Shown piece after piece: positions 7,043 to 13,022 of a DNA stretch of 13,130 nt. Numbering within the stretch: position 1 is the stretch's first letter; each line of letters begins with the position of its first letter. Under the pieces are notes generated by a model that had not been told where the DNA came from, ran no database searches, and saw nothing but the letters and a program-made list of their open reading frames with translations. Origin of the DNA: Dermatophilaceae bacterium (GTDB lineage Bacteria > Actinomycetota > Actinomycetes > Actinomycetales > Dermatophilaceae); assembly GCA_013361975.1 (NCBI GenBank), contig JABFXB010000561.1, positions 1-13,130 on the forward strand, in the 5' to 3' direction. The translations under genes and the position numbers were made by a program.

Positions 7043-7063
7043 CCTTCGGCCCCTACCCGAAGG
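7043..7063. repeat. Inverted repeat in the PfpI/MBL divergent region
   Basis: CCTTCGG and CCGAAGG form perfect 7-base arms around a 7-base centre. The repeat lies 61 bases upstream of the PfpI start and 54 bases upstream of the MBL-fold start, within a 134-base divergent region, so it could be an operator or an mRNA hairpin in the PfpI leader. No regulator gene is next to it. Confidence 0.4.
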
Positions 7064-7103
7064 ACTCCCGTTCCATCACCTGCCGACGAGGCGGCGCCCC
7101 CGC

Positions 7104-7109
7104 TATCGT
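7104..7109 (+). promoter_or_regulatory. Leaderless -10 element of the MBL-fold gene
   Basis: TATCGT fits TANNNT and lies 7 bases before ATG 7117. The gene has no Shine-Dalgarno sequence, which favours a leaderless transcript. A weak -35 candidate, CTGCCG, lies 18 bases upstream of it (7080-7085). Confidence 0.5.
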
Positions 7110-7116
7110 CAGGCCC

Positions 7117-7836
7117 ATGGCCAGGGCCCGCGTCGTCCAGCTCGCGCCGAACATCTGGCGCATCCCCCTCGTCGGCGACTTCGTCAACGGCTTCGTCCTG
7201 CGCGACGACGACGGGCAGGTCACCCTCGTCGACATGGGCGTCAAGACCTCGGGACCGAAGGTCATGGGGGCCCTCGCGCTGATCGGCTCGGCGCCTTCGG
7301 ACGTGACCCGGCTGGTCCTGACGCACGCCCACCCCGACCACGCGGGAGGGGCGGCGCACGTGGCCCGCGAGACCGGGCGGGCGTTCACGCTGCACCACGA
7401 CGACGCGGCATACGCGAGCGAGGGATCCTCGCCGCCGCGCGACCGCAGCTTCCTGCTGGGACGGCTCGTCGACCGCTTCTCGCGGCCGGGGCGCGACTTC
7501 GAGCCCGTGCCCGTCGAGCGCGAGCTGTCCGACGGCGAGGTGCTCCCGGTGGCGGGCGGGCTCCGGGTCGTGCACACGCCCGGCCACTCCCCCGGGCACG
7601 TCTCGCTGCTCCACGAGGACACGCGGCTGCTCATCACCGGCGACGCGATCTTCAACGTGCGCGGCCTGCGGTGGCCGGTCAAGGCGTTCTGCAGCGACTT
7701 CCGGATGACCCAGCGCACTGCGCACGTGCTCGGCGAGCTCGACTACGACGTGGCCGCGTTCACGCACGGGCCCGAGCTGCGCGACCGGCCGCGCGAGGCG
7801 ATCCGCGCCTTCCTGGCCCGGCACCGGCCGGACTGA
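7117..7836 (+). CDS. MBL-fold metallo-hydrolase (glyoxalase II-like)
   Basis: The 239-residue protein has a complete metallo-beta-lactamase-fold dizinc site: THAHPDHAGG (H70, H72, D74, H75), HTPGHSPGH (H157), ITGDAIF (bridging D176) and FTHGPEL (H217). The HxHxDH motif with a bridging Asp and the PGHSPGH segment are typical of glyoxalase II-like hydrolases and other small thioester or lactone hydrolases; true beta-lactamase activity is unlikely from this pattern. Substrate is unknown. The N-terminus (ENIWRIPL-like start, residues 10-17 NIWRIPLV) begins directly in the fold with no signal peptide, so the enzyme is cytoplasmic. The frame is open further upstream, but ATG 7117 is placed by the leaderless -10 element and by the domain start. 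It is followed 73 bases later by the F420-type LLM gene on the same strand. Confidence 0.9.
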   Translation: MARARVVQLAPNIWRIPLVGDFVNGFVLRDDDGQVTLVDMGVKTSGPKVMGALALIGSAPSDVTRLVLTHAHPDHAGGAAHVARETGRAFTLHHDDAAYASEGSSPPRDRSFLLGRLVDRFSRPGRDFEPVPVERELSDGEVLPVAGGLRVVHTPGHSPGHVSLLHEDTRLLITGDAIFNVRGLRWPVKAFCSDFRMTQRTAHVLGELDYDVAAFTHGPELRDRPREAIRAFLARHRPD

Positions 7837-7866
7837 GATCCACAGCGCATCCACAACTGTGGACAA
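7836..7866. promoter_or_regulatory. Cluster of DnaA-box-like sequences
   Basis: Three 9-mers resemble DnaA boxes: AGATCCACA (7836-7844) and GCATCCACA (7847-7855) on the plus strand, each 7 of 9 to TTATCCACA, and TTGTCCACA on the minus strand (7866-7858), identical to the form usual in Streptomyces. The last two form the inverted repeat TCCACA-AC-TGTGGA (7850-7863). They lie between the MBL-fold stop and the start of the F420-type LLM gene. Confidence 0.45.
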
Positions 7867-7909
7867 ACCCTGGACGCGAAAGGGGTCGCCGAGCGGGTAC
7901 GTCGCTGAG

Positions 7910-8896
7910 GTGACCAACTTCGGATACACCCTGATGACCGAGCAGAGCGGCCCCAAGGACCTCGTGCGCTGGGCCGTCGGCGCCGAGCAGGCGGGTTTCG
8001 ACTTCGAGGTGAGCAGTGACCACTTCTCGCCGTGGCTGACCGAGCAGGGCCACGCCCCGTACGCGTGGGCCGTGCTCGGAGCCGTCGCCCAGGCCACCGA
8101 ACGGGTCGAGCTCATGACCTACGTGACGTGCCCGACGATGCGCTACCACCCCGCCGTCGTGGCCCAGAAGGCCGCCACGCTGCAGCTGCTCGCCGACGGC
8201 CGCTTCACCCTCGGCCTCGGCAGCGGCGAGAGCCTCAACGAGCACGTCGTCGGCGAGGGGTGGCCCGGTGTCGACACCCGGCAGGAGATGCTGCGCGAGG
8301 CCATCGAGGTCATCCGCAAGCTGCACTCGGGCGACCTCGTGACCCACCACGGCGACTGGTTCGACGTCGACTCGGCACGCATCTGGGACCTGCCCGACCT
8401 CACCGTCCCGATCGCCGTCGCCGTGAGCGGTGACGCCTCCATCGAGCGGCTGGCCCCGCTGGCCGACCACATGATCGCCGTCGAGCCGTCCGCCGACCTC
8501 GTGTCGGAGTGGAACCGCACCCACGGCGCGCCGCGGGTCGGCGCCGACGCCCGCGCCGTCGGCCAGATCCCGATCTGCTGGGACCCCGACGAGGAGGCCG
8601 CCGTCACGCGTGCGCACGAGCAGTTCCGGTGGTTCGGGGGCGGCTGGTCGGTCAACTCCGACCTGCCGACGCCGCGAGGCTTCGCCGGCGCGACGCAGTT
8701 CGTGCGCCCCGAGGACGTCGCGTCGTCCATCCCGTGCGGACCCGACCTGGACAAGATCGTCGAGGCCGTACGCGCGTGGTGGGAGGCCGGGTTCACCGAC
8801 GTCGCGCTCGTCCAGGTCGGCGGGGACTCCCAGGAGCGCTTCCTCGCCGAGGCGGCGGGCCCGCTGCTCGAGAAGCTGCGGGCGGCCGCCGGCTGA
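7910..8896 (+). CDS. LLM oxidoreductase of the F420-dependent TIGR03557-like family
   Basis: The 328-residue TIM-barrel protein matches the F420-dependent glucose-6-phosphate dehydrogenase-like group. Counted from GTG 7910 it shows SSDHFSPW (H38, W42) and LGLGSGESLNEHVVGEGW (E107), which correspond to His40, Trp44 and Glu109 around F420 and substrate in mycobacterial Fgd1. Other family segments are FGYTLMTEQSGP at the start, TCPTMRYHPAVVAQKAATL (residues 73-91) and ARIWDLPD. The family transfers hydride with coenzyme F420; the substrate of this subgroup is not established, so I do not call it glucose-6-phosphate dehydrogenase. GTG 7910 is preferred over GTG 7859: family members begin with FGYTLMTEQ just after the initiator, and a TACGTC -10-like hexamer sits 6 bases upstream. 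The longer form would add 17 residues and start inside the DnaA-box-like repeat. It converges with the DUF4395 gene, 15 bases apart. Confidence 0.9.
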   Translation: MTNFGYTLMTEQSGPKDLVRWAVGAEQAGFDFEVSSDHFSPWLTEQGHAPYAWAVLGAVAQATERVELMTYVTCPTMRYHPAVVAQKAATLQLLADGRFTLGLGSGESLNEHVVGEGWPGVDTRQEMLREAIEVIRKLHSGDLVTHHGDWFDVDSARIWDLPDLTVPIAVAVSGDASIERLAPLADHMIAVEPSADLVSEWNRTHGAPRVGADARAVGQIPICWDPDEEAAVTRAHEQFRWFGGGWSVNSDLPTPRGFAGATQFVRPEDVASSIPCGPDLDKIVEAVRAWWEAGFTDVALVQVGGDSQERFLAEAAGPLLEKLRAAAG

Positions 8897-8911
8897 CGGC
8901 CCGGGCGGGGG

Positions 8912-9442
8912 TCAGGCCGCTGACGCCCGCTCCGCGAGCAGCCGCTCGCGCCGCTTCGTGATGTCGGCGCACTCGAGGCAGACCTCCTCGGGCACGAGCC
9001 CGACGCGCATGAGCCCGGAGAAGAGCAGGCAGCCGACGCAGATGCCGAAGATCGACTCGAGCGCCGGGAACACGACCATGACCGCGCCGATGCCGATGAC
9101 CCAGCCGGCCGCGACGGACGAGCCGGTGGTCACGCTGACGAGCCAGAGCACGGTCGCGGCGACCGTCATGACCGCCCCGATGGTCGCCGCGAACCGCTTG
9201 GGCGGACCGGCCGTCGGGCGCTTCGGCGCGGCGACGGTGGGTCGGATCCACCGCTGCACGAGCCGGGCGACCGGGCTGGCCTGGGGTCCGAGCGCCGCCC
9301 GCAGGGAGAAGTCGACGGCGAGGACGGCGTACAGCCACCACTGCGAGGTGGCCAGTGCGATGACGCCGACGACGAGGACGACAGCCGCGATCAGCCGGAC
9401 GGTGACGTCGTCCACCACGGCGGGGAAGCGGGAAGAACTCAT
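8912..9442 (-). CDS. DUF4395 membrane protein with two CxxC pairs
   Basis: The 176-residue protein has about four transmembrane segments: two near residues 15-50, then two near residues 88-145 after a Pro/Lys/Arg-rich loop (65-83). Two cysteine pairs are visible: CVGC (C135, C138) at the end of the last helix and CLEC (C155, C158) in the charged C-terminal tail. The first pair matches the cysteine signature seen in DUF4395 proteins, which often neighbour thioredoxin-like or sulfurtransferase genes; no such neighbour is present here. Thiol redox chemistry or metal binding at the membrane is a plausible but unproven role. ATG 9442 has no ribosome binding site but follows an AATAAT -10-like element by 6 bases. 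It lies 29 bases downstream of the DUF6498 gene and may also be read through from it. Confidence 0.82.
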   Translation of the reverse strand: MSSSRFPAVVDDVTVRLIAAVVLVVGVIALATSQWWLYAVLAVDFSLRAALGPQASPVARLVQRWIRPTVAAPKRPTAGPPKRFAATIGAVMTVAATVLWLVSVTTGSSVAAGWVIGIGAVMVVFPALESIFGICVGCLLFSGLMRVGLVPEEVCLECADITKRRERLLAERASAA

Positions 9443-9448
9443 GCAGAC

Positions 9449-9479
9449 ATTATTGACTGCATAAGGGTTGCTTATGCAA
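9449..9479 (-). promoter_or_regulatory. Promoter of the DUF4395 gene with inverted repeat in a long spacer
   Basis: On the minus strand, TTGCAT (9479-9474) and AATAAT (9454-9449) form a -35/-10 pair separated by 19 bases, and the start codon follows 6 bases later. The spacer holds a perfect inverted repeat, TGCATAAG-N5-CTTATGCA (9458-9478). Regulators of the MerR family act on 19-20 base spacers with a central dyad, so such control is possible. The stretch is an AT-rich island in GC-rich DNA, and the stop codon of the DUF6498 gene (9474-9472) lies within the repeat. Confidence 0.55.
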
Positions 9480-10245
9480 GGGCTCCACCATCCGGACGCG
9501 AGTGCGCCGCCCGCGCGCGTCTGGAGTACACGAGGTGCTCGCCGAGGTGGAAGAGCAGGTCGAGGGCCGTCTTGAGGCCCATGAGGAGGACCACCGCCCC
9601 GAGGTCGTGGGCGGTGCGGCCGTCGGGACCGCCCAGCAGGAAGAAGCCGGCGATGACGGTGACGTGGAGCGCGATCATCCGCGGGTAGGGCGCCGCCATG
9701 GCCCAGCCAGGACTCACCGCGCGCCGCTCGCCACCCCCGAGCCAGTGCAGGCCCAGCGACAGCATGTGGCTGAGCAGGATCGCGCCGCCGGCCGCGACCC
9801 AGTCGAGCAGGCCGCCGTGCAGACCCGACATCCCGGCTAGCGCGGCTGCGAAGACGCCGTGCACCAGCGTGAAGAGGCCGAAGTGCAGCGCGAAGAAGAG
9901 CGCGAGTGCCGGGTCCCCGGTCACCCACGTCTTGGCCGCCAGGGTCGACTCGAGGCGGCCGAAGTCGCCCGGGCGACCGGACGCGCCGCGCAGGAACGGG
10001 CGGCGGGCCGGTCGGCGGGCGGTGAGGATGCGCATCGTCGTCGCGAACCAGATGACGACGTTCTCGAACCAGTAGACGAGCAGCACGTCACCCATGCCGA
10101 GGCGCCCCTCCAGCACGGCCCAGACGGGAAGCAGGTTGGCCCCGACGAGCATGAGCGCGCTGAAGAGACGGGCCGCCGGCGCCGGGAGACGCCGGCCCAG
10201 CTGAGCCATGAGCTCGACACCGAGGATGCGCAGGAGGGCAGTCAC
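9472..10245 (-). CDS. DUF6498 family integral membrane protein
   Basis: The product (257 residues from GTG 10245) has about six hydrophobic helices. Conserved features fit DUF6498: VYWFENVVIWF in helix 2, FFALHFGLFTLVHGVF in helix 3, SHMLSLGLHWL in helix 4 and a C-terminal LKTALDLLFHLGEHLVY with a Lys/Asp/His/Glu set inside or near the membrane. Function is not known; the buried His, Glu and Asp residues suggest a catalytic, proton-transfer or metal role, which is inference. GTG 10245 is preferred over the internal ATG 10209 because homologues tend to have a short basic or amphipathic lead before helix 1 and a CACGAT -10-like element lies 8 bases upstream; neither start has a clear ribosome binding site. 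It sits 89 bases after the MFS exporter stop and 29 bases before the DUF4395 gene, all on one strand. Confidence 0.78.
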   Translation of the reverse strand: MTALLRILGVELMAQLGRRLPAPAARLFSALMLVGANLLPVWAVLEGRLGMGDVLLVYWFENVVIWFATTMRILTARRPARRPFLRGASGRPGDFGRLESTLAAKTWVTGDPALALFFALHFGLFTLVHGVFAAALAGMSGLHGGLLDWVAAGGAILLSHMLSLGLHWLGGGERRAVSPGWAMAAPYPRMIALHVTVIAGFFLLGGPDGRTAHDLGAVVLLMGLKTALDLLFHLGEHLVYSRRARAAHSRPDGGALA

Positions 10246-10289
10246 GGGCGCCCATCGTGCCAGAGCACGGGGCGCCCGTCCTGCCGGGG

Positions 10290-10310
10290 ACGTGCCGGCA
10301 ACGTGCCGGC
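10290..10310. repeat. Tandem 10-mer / hairpin between exporter and DUF6498 genes
   Basis: ACGTGCCGGC occurs twice (10290-10299 and 10301-10310) with an 11-base period. The same bases can fold as GCCGGC-AACGT-GCCGGC (10294-10310). Being 25 bases after the exporter stop and 45 bases before the DUF6498 start, it could be a terminator-like hairpin or a pair of protein-binding sites on one helix face. No U tract follows. Confidence 0.35.
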
Positions 10311-10334
10311 GACTGCGTCGGATGACTCGCCTCC

Positions 10335-11885
10335 TCAGCGGTTGCGCAGCACCCGGAGCGCGGCCACGGCGCACACGACGAACATCGCGGAGCCGACGCC
10401 GGCGACGACGTTCAGGCTCGTCGAGAAGGCGGCCTGGGCGGTGGCCACGAGCTCGTGGGCCGCCTCGGCGGGCAGCGTCGTCGCGGCCCGGACGGCCCCG
10501 GCGAGGGAGTCGAGCGCGGAGGTCGTGGCGTCGCCGGCGTGCGCGGCTGCATACGGCGCGAGCTGCCCGCGGTAGACGAAGGTCGCGAGCGAGCCGAGGC
10601 CCGCGACGCCGATGGCGATCCCGAACTCCGCCGACGTCTCGGACATCGAGGCGACCGAGCCGGCGCGCTCCGGCGGCGCGGACTGCATCATGACGCCCAT
10701 CGTCAGGGTGGACGGGACCATGATCCCGAACGAGGTCAGGCACATCCCGAAGACGAGCAGGCCGAGCCCGGCCGCCCCGCCGACCCGCGTGTAGAGCGTC
10801 AGGCCGGCGGCGCAGACGAGCAGGCCGAAGGCCATGCTGCGTGCGGTGCCGAGGCGACCGGCGATCCGGGCGGAGGTCGACGAGCCGAGCAGCAGCGCGA
10901 TGTTGGCCGGGAGCATCCACAGGCCGGCGCCGAGGGGCGACAGGCGGGCGACGAGCTGGAGCCACTGCGAGCCGAGGAAGGAGACACCGGCCATGACGAC
11001 GCCACCGACGAGCATGATCGCGAGGGCGGTCGAGAAGGCGCGGCTGCGGAAGAGGGCCAGGTCGACGAGCGGGTTGGCGATGCGGCGCTGGCGGCGGACG
11101 AAGAGCAGTCCCATCGCGAGGCCGACGCTCGCCGTCGTCAAGGCGACAGTCGCGTTGCCGCCCCGGGCGATCTCCTTGAAGCCGTAGATCACGGGCAGCG
11201 TCGTGGCGAGCGAGAGCACCGAGCTCGCGACGTCGACCTTGGTCCCTGCGTGGCGCTCCGACTCGGGCAGCACCCGACGGCCGACGACCACGAGCAGCAC
11301 CATGAACGGAACGCCGAGCAGGAAGGCCGAGCCCCACCAGAAGTGGGCGAGCAGGACGCCGCCGACGAGCGGACCGACGGCCATGCCGCCCATGAAGCAC
11401 GAGTACCAGACACCGATCGCGGTCATCATCTGCTTCTCGTCGCTGAAGATCGTGCGGATCAGACCCATCGTCGAGGGCATCAGGGTGGCGCCGGCGATGC
11501 CGAGCACGGCCCGCCAGAAGATGAGCTGCCCGGGGCTGCTCGCGTAGGCCGCTGCAGCGCTCGCGACACCGAAGGCCAGGGCGCCGGCGAGCAGGAGCCG
11601 CTTGCGACCGATGCGGTCGCCGACGGCGCCCATCGTCACGAGGAACCCGGCGAGGACGAAGCTGTAGATGTCGAGCATCCACAGCTGCTGGGTCGTGCTG
11701 GCGCCGAGGTCGGCCGACAGCTCGGGCAGGGCGAGGTAGAGCACGCTGACGTCGAGCGACAGCAGCAGCGCGGTGAGGGCGAGGACGCCGAGCGCGAGCC
11801 ACTGGCCGCGCGACGGCGTGCTGGTGGTGGTGGCGTCGGTGGAGGTGGCCCGCTGGGCCGGCTGGGTCTGGGTGGTCGTCGTCAT
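10335..11885 (-). CDS. MFS exporter, DHA2 drug:H+ antiporter type (14 TM)
   Basis: The 516-residue protein has about 14 transmembrane helices and clear drug:H+ antiporter motifs. Helix 1 carries SLDVSVLYLALP with D45 (motif D1), loop 2-3 carries GAVGDRIGRKRLL (residues 86-98, motif A), and helix 5 carries GMAVGPLVGGVLL (residues 167-179, antiporter motif C). This supports proton-driven efflux, as in QacA, SmvA or Pur8-like proteins; the compound exported is unknown. The first 25 residues are Thr/Gln/Ser-rich and cytosolic. ATG 11885 is chosen over the upstream ATG 11921: the hydrophilic tail MTTTTQTQPAQ is a usual beginning, and the longer form would extend into the inverted repeat between this gene and nfo. 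Exporters of this class usually have an adjacent TetR or MarR gene; none is present. Divergent from nfo by 81 bases. Confidence 0.9.
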   Translation of the reverse strand: MTTTTQTQPAQRATSTDATTTSTPSRGQWLALGVLALTALLLSLDVSVLYLALPELSADLGASTTQQLWMLDIYSFVLAGFLVTMGAVGDRIGRKRLLLAGALAFGVASAAAAYASSPGQLIFWRAVLGIAGATLMPSTMGLIRTIFSDEKQMMTAIGVWYSCFMGGMAVGPLVGGVLLAHFWWGSAFLLGVPFMVLLVVVGRRVLPESERHAGTKVDVASSVLSLATTLPVIYGFKEIARGGNATVALTTASVGLAMGLLFVRRQRRIANPLVDLALFRSRAFSTALAIMLVGGVVMAGVSFLGSQWLQLVARLSPLGAGLWMLPANIALLLGSSTSARIAGRLGTARSMAFGLLVCAAGLTLYTRVGGAAGLGLLVFGMCLTSFGIMVPSTLTMGVMMQSAPPERAGSVASMSETSAEFGIAIGVAGLGSLATFVYRGQLAPYAAAHAGDATTSALDSLAGAVRAATTLPAEAAHELVATAQAAFSTSLNVVAGVGSAMFVVCAVAALRVLRNR

Positions 11886-11915
11886 GCCCCTACGTCGAAC
11901 GGCCGGGGGCCACCT

Positions 11916-11943
11916 CGACACGGATCACGGAAATCCCGTGTCG
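11916..11943. promoter_or_regulatory. Inverted repeat in the exporter/nfo divergent promoter region
   Basis: CGACACGG and CCGTGTCG form perfect 8-base arms around a 12-base centre; a nested CACGG-AAATC-CCGTG is also present (11926-11940). The repeat lies 30 bases upstream of the exporter start and 23 bases upstream of the nfo start, just upstream of the nfo -10 element. The size suits a TetR- or MarR-type operator controlling one or both genes. Confidence 0.45.
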
Positions 11944-11954
11944 GCCCCACGGCA

Positions 11955-11960
11955 TACGCT
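11955..11960 (+). promoter_or_regulatory. Leaderless -10 element of nfo
   Basis: TACGCT lies 6 bases before ATG 11967, with no Shine-Dalgarno sequence. The stretch 11951-11969 matches the leader of the M20 gene except for one inserted C. A -35 is not obvious. Confidence 0.55.
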
Positions 11961-11966
11961 CGGGGC

Positions 11967-12764
11967 ATGGCTCTACACATCGGTGCGCACGTCGACCAGG
12001 AGGACCCCATCGCCGAGGCGAAGGCTCGCGGGGCCTCGCTCTCGCAGTTCTTCCTCGGCGACCCGCAGAGCTACAAGGGGCCGGTCGTCCGCTACGCCGG
12101 CGGAGCCGAAGGCCTCAAGGCCGACGCAGAGGCAGCCGGCATCGACCTGTACGTTCACGCCCCCTACCCGATCAACGTCGCGAGCCTCAACAACCGCATC
12201 CGCATCCCCGGTCGCAAGCTGCTCCAGCAGCACCTGACGGCCGCGGGCGAGATCGGCGCCAAGGGGGTCATCGTGCACGGCGGTCACCTCGGGGCCGACG
12301 AGGACGCCGCGAAGGGCTTCGACAACTGGCGCAAGTGCATCGACGGCCTCGAGATGCCCGTGCCGCTGCTCATCGAGAACACGGCCGGTGGCGACAACGC
12401 CATGGCGCGCCGGCTCGAGGCGATCGCGCGGCTCTGGGACGCCATCGGCACCGCGTCGGGCAGCGACGACGTCGGCTTCTGCCTCGACACCTGCCACGCC
12501 CACGCCGGTGGCAACGACCTCGGCACCGTCGTCGACGAGGTGCGCGCCATCACCGGCCGCATCGACCTCGTCCACGCCAACGACTCGCGCGACGAGTTCG
12601 ACTCCGGCGCCGACCGGCACACGAACTTCGGCTCCGGCCACATCGCCGGCGACGCGCTGGCCGGGGTCATCCGGGCCGCCAAGGCGCCGGTCGTCTGCGA
12701 GACCCCGGGCGGCCTCGAGGGGCAGACGAGCGACATCACGTGGCTGCGGTCGCAGGTCGACTGA
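11967..12764 (+). CDS. nfo: Endonuclease IV (apurinic/apyrimidinic endonuclease)
   Basis: The 265-residue TIM barrel has all nine metal ligands of the endonuclease IV trinuclear zinc site: H64 (VHAPYPIN), H104 (VIVHGGH), E137 (LLIENTAGG), D174 and H177 (CLDTCHAHAG), H203 (DLVHANDS), D216 and H218 (GADRHTNFG), and E245 (VCETPGG). The enzyme cuts the phosphodiester 5' to abasic sites in base-excision repair and can remove 3' blocking groups. Length is within the family range. The start ATG is fixed by the N-terminal HIGAHV segment and by the leaderless -10 element 6 bases upstream. It is a single plus-strand gene between a divergent exporter and a convergent PKD-domain gene. The HIGAHVDQEDP start lacks the usual SxxGG and has Asp/Gln there, a small family variation. 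Confidence 0.95.
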   Translation: MALHIGAHVDQEDPIAEAKARGASLSQFFLGDPQSYKGPVVRYAGGAEGLKADAEAAGIDLYVHAPYPINVASLNNRIRIPGRKLLQQHLTAAGEIGAKGVIVHGGHLGADEDAAKGFDNWRKCIDGLEMPVPLLIENTAGGDNAMARRLEAIARLWDAIGTASGSDDVGFCLDTCHAHAGGNDLGTVVDEVRAITGRIDLVHANDSRDEFDSGADRHTNFGSGHIAGDALAGVIRAAKAPVVCETPGGLEGQTSDITWLRSQVD

Positions 12765-12824
12765 TTTCCTGACCGACTCTTTACCCCACGGGCCCGCTCC
12801 GGCCCCTAGGTTCTTCAGGGGTTG

Positions 12825-12964
12825 CGCGCGGTCCGTCAATGACGCCGGTCCGCGCGTCCTCGTGTACGCGTGCCGCGTCCCGCCATCCCCTCCTCGGTGG
12901 CGGGCCGCGGCGTTCGTGCGCGCAAGACGTAGACCGGGTGACGCCACCGGGCGCGACGTCACCC
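12825..12964. other. Stem-loop-rich noncoding stretch after nfo
   Basis: Between the nfo stop and the PKD gene (12765-13022) I see no coding frame. Two perfect inverted repeats lie here: CGCGCGG/CCGCGCG (12825-12831 and 12850-12856, 18-base loop), and GGGTGACG/CGTCACCC (12936-12943 and 12957-12964, 13-base loop). The first is a candidate nfo terminator. A TAGGTT hexamer at 12807-12812 fits TANNNT, so a short RNA starting near 12820 is possible but no matching -35 is seen. Confidence 0.35.
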
Positions 12965-12976
12965 AGCTCACACGCA

Positions 12977-13011
12977 GAGCGGCGCGGGGAGGCGTGTTCC
13001 CCGCGCCGCTC
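12977..13011 (-). terminator. Long GC-rich hairpin after the PKD-domain gene
   Basis: Perfect 13-base arms (GAGCGGCGCGGGG and its complement) enclose a 9-base loop (12990-12998). It begins 11 bases beyond the stop of the minus-strand PKD gene and lies between two convergent genes, as expected for an end signal. No U tract follows on either strand, common in high-GC actinobacteria. Confidence 0.65.
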
Positions 13012-13022
13012 GTCCGTTGCGA

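Noticed and set aside
7117..7836. Beta-lactamase resistance gene
   Set aside because: The dizinc motifs are general to the fold; there is no secretion signal and the pattern is closer to glyoxalase II-like hydrolases.
7836..7866. Replication origin
   Set aside because: Only three box-like sites, with no AT-rich unwinding region and no dnaA, dnaN, recF or par genes nearby.
10455..11966. Upstream extension of the nfo frame antisense to the exporter
   Set aside because: It is a charged, low-complexity shadow frame, while endonuclease IV begins at 11967 with HIGAHV.
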